This document shows positions 37,960-49,989 of a stretch of DNA of 64,000 nucleotides, in pieces. This stretch comes from Polydactylus sextarius (taxonomy: Eukaryota; Chordata; Actinopteri; Polynemidae): positions 8,042,087 through 8,106,086 of the forward strand of contig CM028931.1 of assembly GCA_016801845.1 (NCBI GenBank), given 5' to 3'. Made by a program: the position numbers and the translations under genes. Under the pieces are notes generated by a model. It made no database searches. It saw nothing but the letters and a program-made list of their open reading frames with translations, and was not told the DNA's origin. Position 1 is the first letter of the stretch. The number at the start of each line of letters is the position of its first letter.

Positions 37960-39530
37960 AGCAGCTCAGACAAAGAAAAAGGAAATGGAAGATGCTGAAC
38001 GTGTATTCAAGCTAAAAAATGTTAGAAAAGGAAAGCTTGCTCAATTAACTAAAAGGAAGCACATACTGATTCAACTTATGGAAGATATATCATGCATCCA
38101 GGAAGAGATGCAAAGCGTTAAAGCAGAAACGTGAAGCCTTTGAGCTAAAAACACAATTGGCCATCTCCTCATCTAAAATCGCAGTTCTCATGTCTGCTGA
38201 GGAACAACAAAGATCTGTGGTCATCGAACTTACAAACATCCTCCAACGCCAAAATGAGATAACGTCCATTCTTGTAAAGCAGCAACAGCAGTCTAAACTT
38301 CCACATAGAGAAATACCAGTCTTCAGTGGAGATATTTTGTTATACAGGCCATTCATCAGAGCTTTCGAGCATGTAATTGAGCTCAAAGCTGACAATAGTG
38401 CAGATAGGCTGTACTTTCTAGATCAGTACACTAGTGGCCTCCCTAGAGACCTTGTGAGGAGTTGTCTTCATATGAACCCAGATAGAGGCTATGAAAGGGC
38501 AAAAGCTTTTGTTTCAGGAACACTATGGAGATGAATTCAAGATTTGTTCTGCTTATCTTAAAAAGGTGTTAGAATGGCCCGTCATTAAAACCGAGGACAC
38601 AAAGGCATTGCAAGTGTTTGCTATATATCTGAGGAGTTACTGTAATGCGATGGAGGAAATGAGATACTCTCATGAAATCAACTTGTCTACATAGCAACAT
38701 TGAGCTGTTGATAGGAACTAATGCTTCAAAGATCATAGAGCCCTGGGAGATTATAAACAGTCAGGGTGAGGGACCCTATGCAGTGAAGACCCTAGTGGGA
38801 TGGGTAGTCAATGGGCCTTTAAGACAGGGCAAGCCTGCTGTAGACAGTTACTGTCAAGCTACTGCAGTGAACAGGATCTCTGTTGCAAATCTAGAGAGGT
38901 TGCTCATTAGCCACTACAATCATGACTTTAATGAATATACCTCAGAGGAAAAGCGTGAGCCTTCAATTGAGGATAAAAGATTCCTTGATATTGCAAACAA
39001 TTCCGTCTCATTAATTGATGGTCACTATACTTTAAACTTACCCTTCAGGAAAGAGGACGTGCGAATGACTAATAACCGCCAAATCGCCTTGCAGCGTCTG
39101 CAAAGCCTGAAGAGGAGGCATAGCTCAAGGATATGCTGAACTGGTCCCACAGGAACAATGGGCACAGCTGAAGGAAGAATCTAGTATATCCCACACCATG
39201 GAGTGTACCACCCTAGGAAGAACACACCCCGGGTGGTGTTTGATTGTGGAGCAGTGTACCAGGGCGTATCCCTTAACTCAGAACTGTTGCAAGGCCCAGA
39301 CCTTACCAACTCATTAACTGGAGTTCTGCTTAGGTTTAGACGAGAACCCATACCCCTTATGGCAGATATTAGATCTATATTCCATTAAGTCAGGGTGGCC
39401 TCTTGCAAGAATCCTGGGAACTAAGCCCGATTCTAGTGGACCGGTATGGTCAGTAAAGCTCAAGACCAAAACGGGAATTATAGAGCGGCCAATTACTAAA
39501 CTGTGCCTGCTCTTAGAAGATACACATTAA
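37960..39530 (+). mobile_element. BEL/Pao retrotransposon gag-pol fragment 2, defective
   Basis: In order: a DUF1759-type gag segment (38157-38690, with PVFSGDILLYRPFIRAFEHV); a jump into the peptidase/DUF1758 region (38690-39135, ELLIGTNASKIIEPWEI and GPYAVKTLVGWVVNGPL); the start of the reverse transcriptase (39200-39388, RVVFDCGAVYQGVSLNSELL, QGPDLTNSLTGVLLRFR); and then a jump to the pol end (39450-39529, GIIERPITKLCLLLED). Frame changes and deletions remove most of the reverse transcriptase and the integrase. No flanking LTR pair is evident. Confidence 0.8.
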
Positions 39531-39559
39531 TTATCAGATCAGAGAACAAGTAATGTATG

Positions 39560-40190
39560 TCTTTCCTTATCATTTCTAGTTACTGGCTCCTTATATTATT
39601 ATAATGAGTAATTGTTTTATGTTAAGCCTAAAACATTTAGGGGCTAGATGTGTTTGAGTCAAAGTTTGAGTCAGACCCTCCAGCAAGGCCACCACAGTGT
39701 TTATCGAACAAGATAGACTGCGAAGAAATAACCACTACACAAAGTATTTTTGCTGTTTTTACGAACGTCCAGGATAATTCCCAGGATAAACGGTTAAAAC
39801 CTGAAATTGTTGAGCTGACGATGATGTTTTTACAAGACGTAAATGAGTATGGTGAAGATCAGCTGAAAGAGTTGAATCTCAATGTTCTAGGTAAATTTAT
39901 GATTCACGTGTCATTTGAGTACGAATGTGAGACTCAGAGAAAAAACACAACAAACCTAAACCTAAAGACGTTCAATGTTTGTCAAATTTTGTTCTTTTTC
40001 CAAATCGAAATGGGTAGAAAACAAAACTCTTGATAATGACAGTGACACTAACTGTCAGGGTCAGTTAGTGTCAATTGTCTGTTAGGGTTTTTTTTTTTTT
40101 TTTTTTGAGTATTATTGTCTTGTCACTTCCTGTTTTATTTTGAAGGTCTGTGTGCTCCAACATCTCCCTCAGCTTAACTTCCTCTTGATT
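39560..40190 (+). repeat. Direct repeat of 36700-37320
   Basis: About 620 bp repeated nearly unchanged 2.86 kb away, starting at CTTATCATTTCTAGTTACTG. It contains a core-block fragment and, at its end, the start of an LTR-like sequence (TGTTAGGG and a T-run, 40078 on). The copies bracket the BEL/Pao fragment. Confidence 0.8.
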
Positions 40191-40350
40191 ACATTCCCTG
40201 CCCTAATGTGTTTCACCTGAGTCTCGTTATCTCCCTTGCCTTGGCTATATAAGCTCCCCTCCCCTGCCCTCCTGTGCCAGATTGTCTTGTCTCTGAGTCA
40301 GGGTTCCAGCCTGTATTGTATTGTATTGTTTGAGATCCACCTGTTTTGGC
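40078..40350 (+). mobile_element. LTR-like sequence (Ty3/gypsy type)
   Basis: It includes CACTTCCTGTTTTATTTTGA, a TATA-like CTATATAAGC near 40245 and the TTGTATTGTATTG run. The second half recurs at 49100-49255. Such sequences form the LTRs of fish gypsy elements. The 3' end is missing here. Confidence 0.6.
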
Positions 40351-40374
40351 CTATCCAGATTTTAACCTGCCTTT

Positions 40375-41490
40375 TAACCTACATACTGATGCATCAAACC
40401 AGGGTTTAGGAGCTGTCCTGTATCAGCGCCAGCGAAATTCCATGATTACCTGTACTATGCTCCTCATTTCACCATCTACACAGACAATAACCCACTGACT
40501 TATATCATGAGTACAGCGAAGCTAAATGCAGTTGGCCATAGGTGGGTTGGTGAACTCTCAGATTTCCAGTTTGATGTAAAATACAGGCCTGGAAAGTCAA
40601 ATGTAGACGCCGACGCTCTGTCTCGCCTTCCTCTGGACATGGAAAAATATGAGACAGTTTGTACAGAGAATCTCTCAGATGAGGCAGTTCGTGCAACATG
40701 GGATGGTAGTCAGGCTGCTAAGAGAGAAGATGTAGCCTGGGTCGCAGCACTCAACACCTCCTCTCCAGACATGCACCAACAGTCTTATTTTAACTTACCA
40801 ACTATTGACCATGATGATCTGGTAAAAACACAGAGAGAGGACCAAACAATAAGCCAGATAATAGAGCTAAAAGCATCAAATACCAAGATGACAGATGAAA
40901 CACGTAACATGGTAAATGCAGCCACCCGAAGGTTGCTTCATGATTATATCTAGAAAACAACCTCCTTTACCGACAAACAAATGGAAAAAAAAACAGTTGG
41001 TCCTCCCCTCAAAATCCAGAACAGTAGCTCTGAAGTATCTACACGATGAGATGGGCCATGTGGGGACAGAAAGAGTGCTCCATCTTGCTAGAGAGAAATT
41101 CTACTGGCCATTTATGGCAAAAGAAATAGAGGACTATCTCACACGAAGATGTCCATGGATTAAAGCTAAGAAGCCCATCACACATGACCGTGCTCCTATG
41201 GGTAGCATCACATCCAGCTTCCCTTTAGAACTTGTGTGCATTGACTATTTACATTTGGAAGCCAGTTGTGGAGGTTATGAGTATATTCTGGTGGTGCTTG
41301 ATCATTTCACCAGATTTGCTCAGGCTTATTCTACCAAGAACAAGTGTGGAAAAACAGCAGCTGAGCTAATTTTCAGTGACTTCATACCCCGGTTTGGGTA
41401 CCCCTCCAAACTGCACCACGACCAAGGTCGTGAATTTGAAAACAAATTGTTCCGAGCGATGCAGCAACTGTCTGGAGTAGGTCACTCAAG
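40375..41490 (+). mobile_element. Ty3/gypsy pol fragment: RNase H and integrase, defective
   Basis: RNase H remnants begin with LHTDASNQGLGAVLYQRQ at about 40378; a deletion leads to TIYTDNNPLTYI and KYRPGKSNVDADALSRLP (40480-40640). The integrase follows (about 41010-41490): an HHCC finger with HDEMGHVG, but the second cysteine pair reads CPWIK, so one Cys is missing. The core has Asp in CIDYLHLE and Asp in HHDQGREFEN; the catalytic Glu region is lost because the element breaks at about 41490 into a core block. One frame change occurs near 40930. Inactive. Confidence 0.85.
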
Positions 41491-42296
41491 AAGCAGCTTG
41501 TCCCCTCAGAAAGACGCTTATATTCACAAAAGAATCTGGATTTTGCAAAGTATTTTTGCTGTTTTTCCAAATGGCAAGGATAATTCCCAGGATAAACGGT
41601 TAAAACCTAAAATTGTGGAGCTGACGACGATGTTTTTACAAGACGTAAATGAGTATGTTGAAGATCAGCTGCGTGAAAAAACAGATGTTGATGACAGCGA
41701 CAGGAAATACAAGAGGAAAGAGTTGAATCTCACAATTATAGATACGATTCACATGTTTTTGGGTACCAATGTGAGACTCGTAAAAAACACACTAAACCTA
41801 AAAGACCTTCAATGTTTGTCAAATTTTGTTCTTTTCTCAAAGCGAAACGTGTAGAAAACAAAACTGTTGTTTTCCGATTGGAGAAGACAGAATCCGAAAA
41901 AATAGTTTTCTCCGGTTGAAGTCACAGAAATCACACTGACCCGATCTTTTCCGATCAACCGGGGAATTCGACACACAATCACAGGGTTCATGAGACTCTG
42001 ATGTTTTTTCTTTCAGAGAAGACAGAATCTAAAAACACTCTTCTCCGGTTGAATTTCAAAGAAATCACACTGACCCAATCTTTCCTGGTCCACGACACAG
42101 AATCACGGGACTCGTGAGAATTTGGTCTTTTCCAGTCGGAGAATATAGAATCCGAAAAAAAAATAGTATTCTCGGGTTGAAGTCACAGAAATCACACTGA
42201 CTCGATCTTTTCCGGTTAACTGGGGAGTTCGACACGGAATCACAGGACTCATGAGACTCTGATGGTCACAGAAATAACACTGACCCGGTCTTTCAT

Positions 42297-43720
42297 GAGC
42301 CCTGTACTACAAGGCAGGATTTGTTCTTATCGTGGTAACTTCAGGGTTAAATCTTGGTTTCCGTCCTACGAAGGTGGTTCACTTCTTACCGGGTTACATC
42401 TCCATGGTAACTTATGCTGAACAACTAACCTGCTCCGGAGCAGGTTATGTTCCAGATCGGAGATTGGCGCCTATAAAAGCCCCGCCCTGCGACCAGAGAC
42501 CGGATTTAACAAGCACATAGATGTGGTTGCCGATCAGTGTTTACTGTGCGTAATTAATTTATCCCAGTAAGTATCGGATGTCACATTTAGCGGGCAAAGT
42601 TTCTTCTTCTACAGTTTTGGGATAGCGTAGTTAGCATAGTGTACATCGCTTGCATACTGCAAAATCCTAGCAGAGGTCGTAAACCATCCGGGAACCTTTC
42701 GCCTACTACTAAAAGCATACTAAGGTATCCGGACGTACTAGAGCGTCGCTTACTCATTTTTGCCTACTATGTAGTAGGCTAGTAGGGGTATTCGGGTGCA
42801 GCCATAGTCACTGACTTAAGACCTTGACTAACAGTAAGACAGACTAGCTATAGACACAAAACCGTTGCAAAAAACAAAAAGCCATCGGCTGTTTTATTTG
42901 CACTGCATTATTGGAAAAAGAAGACACCGAGTAAGTCTTAACAATATGGCTGACGGCGGGCGCTCGAGTCATTTTTCTGTCGCGGAAGGGTAAAATCAAG
43001 GGTAACGGGTAAATTCATTTAATCCGACTGCCAAAAGGACTCTTCAAGACGTGAAGAAACGTTTTAAAAGACCAAGCCATAAACTGAAGAAGACAACCGA
43101 ATTGGTAATTGAAATTTATGGAGACGAATCCCCGATGTTTTGGGAAACACCGGGAGTAAAGGAGAGCGGAGCCCCCGCGTCCGTTATTTTGGGCAACCGT
43201 GACCGCCGATACCGCTGCCGCCTCGTCTGCTCTGCTGGAGCGGGATGATGTCCAGCAAGAGGCCCAAGAGAATGAGGACCACCGAACATCTCTACTAGAA
43301 GGCAACGTTATGTCCAACTGATTAATAGACTACTTGTGTGAATTTATTCATTACGCTGTTATCGCTACGTCAGTTAGCATCAGTACGTTACTAGCCTAGC
43401 CTGACTGCTACACCGTTGCTACTTAGCTTGTTTGCTAGTCTTCCACCTCCATTTATCCAGTTATATCAATAGATTGTATCTGTTCCCCCTTATCCCTCTA
43501 GACTGTATCTTATTAGCTATTTGCCAGACATATTAGGACACAGCTGACATCTCTTACAGATGATGTGGGAAACAGTCAGGCGGCGTGTGAGGATGCAGGA
43601 GCGCAGGAGACCAGCTCAGGCAGCAGCACAAAGTTTTAGTATCACAAGAGAAGAAATTTAACATTGAAAGAAAATATTAGACTAGACTTTGGTTCAGGTC
43701 ATATTGTCTGTGATCTCTGC
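42297..43720 (+). mobile_element. Promoter and Myb-like remnant, array copy 1 (possible PIF/Harbinger derivative)
   Basis: The block begins GAGCCCTGTACTACAAGGCA, has a palindromic CTGCTCCGGAGCAG and a TATA box in GCGCCTATAAAAGCCCCGCC (near 42470). It then holds a disrupted open segment with KRTLQDVKKRFKRPSHKLK (43035-43085), reminiscent of the Myb/SANT-like accessory protein of Harbinger transposons. An acidic segment follows (LLERDDVQQEAQENEDHRTS, near 43230-43290), then a possible splice acceptor and exon at 43560. There is no transposase. The family call is tentative. Confidence 0.4.
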
Positions 43721-43729
43721 GTTTAGCAG

Positions 43730-44370
43730 AAAAGGTGAAAGACCTCAGTGGTTCGCTCACTGGGGATAACCTCTCAGCTCAACCTTCTGTCAGTCAGAAG
43801 GTTCAGCCAACAACCAGCTTGTCCGCTCAGAAAAGAATTTGGATTTTGCAAAGTATTTTTGCTGATTTGCCCAAAGTCCAGGATAATTCCCTGGATAAAC
43901 CGTTAAAACCTGAAATCGTCGAGCTGACGACGATGTTTTTAAAAGACATAAATGAGTATGTTGAAGAACGGCTGCGTGAAAAAAAAAGATGCTGATGACA
44001 GCAGCAGGAAATACAAGAGGAAAGAGTTGAATCTCACAATTATAGATACGATTCACATGTTTTTGGGTACCAATGTGAGACTCGTAAAAAACACACTAAA
44101 CCTAAAAGACCTTCAATGTTCGTCAAATTTTGTTCTTTTCCCAAAGCGAAACGTGTAGAAAACAAAACTGTTGATAATGACGATGACACTAGCGAGTATG
44201 AAGAATACGAAAAGATCAAGTTCAATTTCAGTCTCGAATGTGGAGAAAAAATTGATTGGTCATTTGAAAGTTGTAGAGAAGGTAAAAAACCTCCCGCGTG
44301 GTTAAGAATTATTTATTTTCTGGTTGAGCTCTTAGCTTAGCTAGCGAGTATGAAGAATACGAAAAGATCA
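43730..44370 (+). pseudogene. 'Core' coding-like block, array copy (identical twin at 46270-46910)
   Basis: The block encodes, with one frame change near 44110, SAQKRIWILQSIFADLPKVQ, KPEIVELTTMFLKDINEYVE, TRKKHTKPKRPSMFVKFCSF, TSEYEEYEKIKFNFSLECGE and GKKPPAWLRIIYFLVELL. The parts recur in the same order in at least six places in the island. I do not recognise the protein. The frame change and lack of a start-to-stop frame argue against a functional gene here. Confidence 0.5.
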
Positions 44371-44819
44371 AGTTCAATTTCATGAGACTCTGGTATTTTC
44401 CAATTGGAGAAGACAGAATCCGAAAAAATAGTTTTCTCCGGTTGAAGTCACAGAAATCACACTGACCCGATCTTTTCCGATCAACCGGGGAATTCGACAC
44501 ACAATCACAGGGTTCATGAGACTCTGATGTTTTTTCTTTCAGAGAAGACAGAATCTAAAAACACTCTTCTCCGGTTGAATTTCAAAGAAATCACACTGAC
44601 CCAATCTTTCCTGGTCCACGACACAGAATCACGGGACTCGTGAGAATTTGGTCTTTTCCAGTCGGAGAATATAGAATCCGAAAAAAAAATAGTATTCTCG
44701 GGTTGAAGTCACAGAAATCACACTGACTCGATCTTTTCCGGTTAACTGGGGAGTTCGACACGGAATCACAGGACTCATGAGACTCTGATGGTCACAGAAA
44801 TAACACTGACCCGGTCTTT

Positions 44820-46265
44820 CATGAGCCCTGTACTACAAGGCAGGATTTGTTCTTATCGTGGTAACTTCAGGGTTAAATCTTGGTTTCCGGCCCCACGAAG
44901 GTGGTTCACTTCTTACCGGGTTACGCTCCATGGTAACTTATGTTGAACGACTAACCTGCTCCGGAGCAGGTTATGTTCCAGATCAGAGATTGGCGCCTAT
45001 AAAAGCCCCGCCCTGTACCAGAGACCGGATTTAACAAGCACATAGATGTGGTTGCCGATCAGTGTTTACTGCACGTAATTAATTTATCCCAGTAAGTATC
45101 GGATGTCACATTTAGCGGGCAAAGTTTCTTCTTCTACAGTTTTCAACCTCCTGGTGACTTCTGGGATAGCGTAGTTAGCATAGTGTACATCGCTTGCATA
45201 CTGCAAAATCCTAGCAGAGGTAGTAAACCATCCGGGAACCTTTCGCCTACTACTGAAAGCATACTAAGGTATTCGGACGTACTAGAGCGTCGCTTACTCA
45301 TTTTTGCCTACTATGTAGTAGGCTAGTAGGGGTATTCGGATGCAGCCATAGTCACTGACTTAAGACCTTGACTAACAGTAAGACAGACTAGCTATAGACA
45401 CAAAACCGTTGCAAAAAACAAAAAGCCATCGGCTGTTTTATTTGCACTGCATTATTGGAAAAAGAAGACACCGAGTAAGTCTTAACAATATGGCCGACGG
45501 CGGGCGCTCGAGTCATTTTTCTGTCGCGGAAGGGTAAATTCAAGGGTAAAGGGTAAATTCAATTAATCTGACTGCCAAAAGGACTCTTCAAGACGTGAAG
45601 AAAGGTTTTAAAAGACCAAGCCATAAACTGAAGAAGACAACCAAATTGATAATTGAAATTTATGGAGATTTAATCCTCGATGTTTTGGGAAACACCGAGT
45701 AAAGGAGAGCGGAGCCCCGCGTCTGTTATTTTGGGCAATCGCGATCGCCGATACCGCTGCCGCCTCGTCTGCTCTGCTGGAGCGGGATGATGTCCAGCAA
45801 GAGGCCCAAGAGAATGAGGACCACCGAACATCCCTACTAGAAGGCAACGTTATGTCCAACTGATTAATAGACTACTTGTGTGAATTTATTCATTACGCTG
45901 TTATCGCTACGTCAGTTAGCATCAGTACATTACTAGCCTAGCCTGACTGCTACACCGTTGCTACTTAGCTTGTTTGCTAGTCTTCCACCTCCATTTATCC
46001 AGTTATATCAATAGATTGTATCTGTTCCCCCTTATCCCTCTAGACTGTATCTTATTAGCTATTTGCCAGACATATTAGGACACAGCTGACATCTCTTACA
46101 GATGATGTGGGAAACAGTCAGGCGGCGTGTGAGGATGCAGGAGCGCAGGAGACCAGCTCAGGCAGCAGCACAAAGTTTTAGTATCACAAGAGAAGAAATT
46201 TAACATTGAAAGAAAATATTAGACTAGACTTTGGTTCAGGTCATATTGTCTGTGATCTCTGCGTT
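44820..46265 (+). mobile_element. Promoter and Myb-like remnant, array copy 2
   Basis: Same structure as 42297-43720, with small differences: a short deletion near 45690 and an extra TTTCAACCTCCTGGTGACTT at about 45140 that copy 1 lacks. Confidence 0.4.
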
Positions 46266-46269
46266 TAGC

Positions 46270-46910
46270 AGAAAAGGTGAAAGACCTCAGTGGTTCGCTC
46301 ACTGGGGATAACCTCTCAGCTCAACCTTCTGTCAGTCAGAAGGTTCAGCCAACAACCAGCTTGTCCGCTCAGAAAAGAATTTGGATTTTGCAAAGTATTT
46401 TTGCTGATTTGCCCAAAGTCCAGGATAATTCCCTGGATAAACCGTTAAAACCTGAAATCGTCGAGCTGACGACGATGTTTTTAAAAGACATAAATGAGTA
46501 TGTTGAAGAACGGCTGCGTGAAAAAAAAAGATGCTGATGACAGCAGCAGGAAATACAAGAGGAAAGAGTTGAATCTCACAATTATAGATACGATTCACAT
46601 GTTTTTGGGTACCAATGTGAGACTCGTAAAAAACACACTAAACCTAAAAGACCTTCAATGTTCGTCAAATTTTGTTCTTTTCCCAAAGCGAAACGTGTAG
46701 AAAACAAAACTGTTGATAATGACGATGACACTAGCGAGTATGAAGAATACGAAAAGATCAAGTTCAATTTCAGTCTCGAATGTGGAGAAAAAATTGATTG
46801 GTCATTTGAAAGTTGTAGAGAAGGTAAAAAACCTCCCGCGTGGTTAAGAATTATTTATTTTCTGGTTGAGCTCTTAGCTTAGCTAGCGAGTATGAAGAAT
46901 ACGAAAAGAT
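46270..46910 (+). pseudogene. 'Core' coding-like block, third array copy
   Basis: Apparently identical in sequence to 43730-44370, at an offset of 2542 bases. Confidence 0.5.
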
Positions 46911-47359
46911 CAAGTTCAATTTCATGAGACTCTGGTATTTTCCAATTGGAGAAGACAGAATCCGAAAAAATAGTTTTCTCCGGTTGAAGTCACAGAAATC
47001 ACACTGACCCGATCTTTTCCGATCAACCGGGGAATTCGACACACAATCACAGGGTTCATGAGACTAAAGTTTTTCCTTTCAGCGAATACAGAATCTAAAA
47101 ACAGTCTTCTCCGGTTGAATTTCAAAGAAATCACACTGACCCAATCTTTCCTGGTCCACGACACACAATCACGGGACTCATGAGAATTTGGTCTTTCCCT
47201 GTCGGAGAATATAGAATCCAAAAAAAAATAGTATTCTCGGGTTGAAGTCACAGAAATCACACTGACTCGATCTTTTCCGGTTAACTGGGGAGTTCGACAT
47301 GGAATCACAGGACTCATGAGACTCTGATGGTCACAGAAATAACACTGACCCGGTCTTTC

Positions 47360-48800
47360 ATGAGCCCTGTACTACAAGGCAGGATTTGTTCTTATCGTGG
47401 TAACTTCAGGGTTAAATCTTGGTTTCCGTCCTACGAAGGTGGTTCACTTCTTACCGGGTTACGTCTCCATGGTAACTTATGCTGAACGACTAACCTGCTC
47501 CGGAGCAGGTTATGTTCCAGATCAGAGATTGGCGCCTATAAAAGCCCCGCCCTGCGACCAGAGACCGGATTTAACAAGCACATAGATGTGGTTGCCGATC
47601 AGTGTTTACTGTACGTAATTAATTTATCCCAGTAAGTATCGGATGTCACATTTAGCGGGCAAAGTTTCTTCTTCTACAGTTTTCAACCTCCTGGTGACTT
47701 CTGGGATAGCGTAGTTAGCATAGTGTACATCGCTTGCATACTGCAAAATCCTAGCAGAGGTAGTAAACCATCCGGGAACCTTTCGCCTACTACTGAAAGC
47801 ATACTAAGGTATTCGGACGTACTAGAGCGTCGCTTACTCATTTTTGCCTACTATGTAGTAGGCTAGTAGGGGTATTTGGATGCAGCCATAGTCACTGACT
47901 TAAGACCTTGACTAACAGTAAGACAGACTAGCTATAGACACAAAACCGTTGCAAAAAACAAAAAGCCATCGGCTGTTTTATTTGCACTGCATTATTGGAA
48001 AAAGAAGACACCGAGTAAGTCTTAACAATATGGCCGACGGCGGGCGCTCGAGTCATTTTTCTGTCGCGGAAGGGTAAATTCAAGGGTAAAGGGTAAATTC
48101 AATTAATCTGACTGCCAAAAGGACTCTTCAAGACGTGAAGAAAGGTTTTAAAAGACCAAGCCATAAACTGAAGAAGACAACCAAATTGATAATTGAAATT
48201 TATGGAGACGAATCCCCGATGTTTTGGGAAACACCGGGAGTAAAGGAGAGCGGAGCCCCCGCGTCCGTTATTTTGGGCAACCGCGACCGCCGATACCGCT
48301 GCCGCCTCGTCTGCTCTGCTGGAGCGGGATGATGTCCAGCAAGAGGCCCAAGAGAATGAGGACCACCGAACATCCCTACTAGAAGGCAACGTTATGTCCA
48401 ACTGATTAATAGACTACTTGTGTGAATTTATTCATTACGCTGTTATCGCTACGTCAGTTAGCATCAGTACATTACTAGCCTAGCCTGACTGCTACACCGT
48501 TGCTACTTAGCTTGTTTGCTAGTCTTACACCTCCGTTTATCCAGTTATATCAATAGATTGTATTTGTTTCCCCTTATCCCTCTAGACTGTATTTTATTAG
48601 CTATTTGCCAGACATATTAGGATACAGCTGACATCTCTTACAGATGATGTGGGAAACAGTCAGGCGGCGTGTGAGGATGCAGGAGCGCAGGAGACCAGCT
48701 CAGGCAGCAGCACAAAGTTTTAGTATCACAAGAGAAGAAATTTAACATTGAAAGAAAATATTAGACTAGACTTTGGTTCAAGTCATATTGTCTGTGATCT
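47360..48800 (+). mobile_element. Promoter and Myb-like remnant, array copy 3
   Basis: Same structure as the two preceding copies, closest to copy 2. The Myb-like segment is at about 48120-48170. Confidence 0.4.
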
Positions 48801-49089
48801 CTGCGTTTAGCAGAAAAGGTGAAAGACCTCAGTGGTTTCGCTCACTGTGGATAACCTCTCAGCTCAACCTTCTGTCAGTCAGAAGGTTCAGCCAACAACC
48901 AGCTTGTCCGCTCAGAAAAGAATTTGGATTTTGCAAAGTATTTTTGCTGATTTGCCCAAAGTCCAGGATAATTCCCTGGATAAACCGTTTAAACCTGAAA
49001 TCGTCGAGCTGACGACGATGTTTTTAAAAGACATAAATGAGTATGTTGAAGATCGGCTGCATGAAAAAACAGATGCTGATGCCCCTGTT

Positions 49090-49430
49090 AGTTCAACTTC
49101 CCCTTGTTGATCACACTACCTGCCCTAATGTGTTTTACCTGTGTCTTGTTATCTCCCTTGCCTTGGCTATATAAGCTCCCCTCCCCTGCCCTCCTGTGTC
49201 AGATTGTCTTGTCCCTTGAGTCAGCGTTCCAGCTTGTATTGTATTGTATTGTTTGAGATTCCCAGTCGTTTAACCTTGATCATTTCCTAGGCCCCTGAGT
49301 TTTGCCTGCTGAATCTTGTACCTCTGCCTGATTATTGTAACTCTTCCGGTTCTGACCTGTGTCTTCATTAAATCGACTCTGATCAAGCCCGATCTGTGTC
49401 CTCTTGGTCCATACCTTGATACTAGCGAGT
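49090..49430 (+). mobile_element. Truncated gypsy-type LTR inserted in the array
   Basis: The sequence matches 40185-40340 over its first half (CTTGGCTATATAAGCTCCCC) and continues to a typical LTR 3' end with CATTAAA near 49367. It separates core copy 4 (to 49085) from a remaining piece of core (49430-49620). Confidence 0.65.
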
Positions 49431-49639
49431 ATGAAGATCAGGTTCAATTTCAGTCTCAAATGTGGAGAAAAAAATAATTGCACGTTTGAAAATTATAGAG
49501 AAGGTAAAAAACCTCCCCTGTGGTTAAGAATGATTTATTTTCCAGTTGAGCTCTTAAAGGTGATTAGTTCTTGTTTACATGTGTCCCATGCTGGTAGTCT
49601 CACAGAACTCTGTTGAGGTGCCACGTCCTTTGTGACGTC

Positions 49640-49835
49640 ATTGTTCCTAGCACTTTGGAGCCCCTAGAACTGATCAGAAGCATGAATGGAGGGCCATACT
49701 CTGTCAAGACAACGCTGGGTTGGACAGTAAATGGGCCACATGGTGGATGAATTGATAGTCCTGGGTGTCAATCAGTAGCCACAGTAAATAGAATTTCAGC
49801 CGTCACACTTGGCGAGCTCTGGAATCAGCAGTTTA
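49640..49835 (+). mobile_element. BEL/Pao pol fragment 3
   Basis: Contains GGPYSVKTTLGWTVNGP, the same peptidase/DUF1758 segment as fragment 2, and then a decayed TVNRIS segment. About 190 bp only. Confidence 0.65.
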
Positions 49836-49989
49836 AGAGACTTTCCTGAGAACAACCAAGATGAATTGCCGGGGATGTCAAGGGAGGATTGCAGATTCAT
49901 GGAAATGGCTAACATCTCTTAAACTGGTTAAACTTTGTGAAACTGGACAGAAATGTCAGCATGCCTAACAATATCATAATTGCTGAGCA

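Larger units (their letters stand above)
41495..49085 (+). repeat. 2.53-kb tandem array, three full periods
   Basis: Each period contains a coding-like 'core' (about 640 bp), a 130-bp satellite block (about 450 bp), and a promoter/Myb-like block (about 1.44 kb). A marker, AAGCACATAGATGTGG, occurs at 42511, 45036 and 47576 (spacing 2525 and 2540). Core blocks start at about 41500, 43730, 46270 and 48830. The segments 43735-44500 and 46277-47042 encode identical peptides in several frames, so the last duplication is very recent or an assembly artefact. The fourth core is cut by an LTR at 49090. Confidence 0.9.

Noticed and set aside
40375..41490. Intact gypsy polymerase gene
   Set aside because: The RNase H is internally deleted, a finger cysteine is missing and the integrase is cut before its catalytic Glu.
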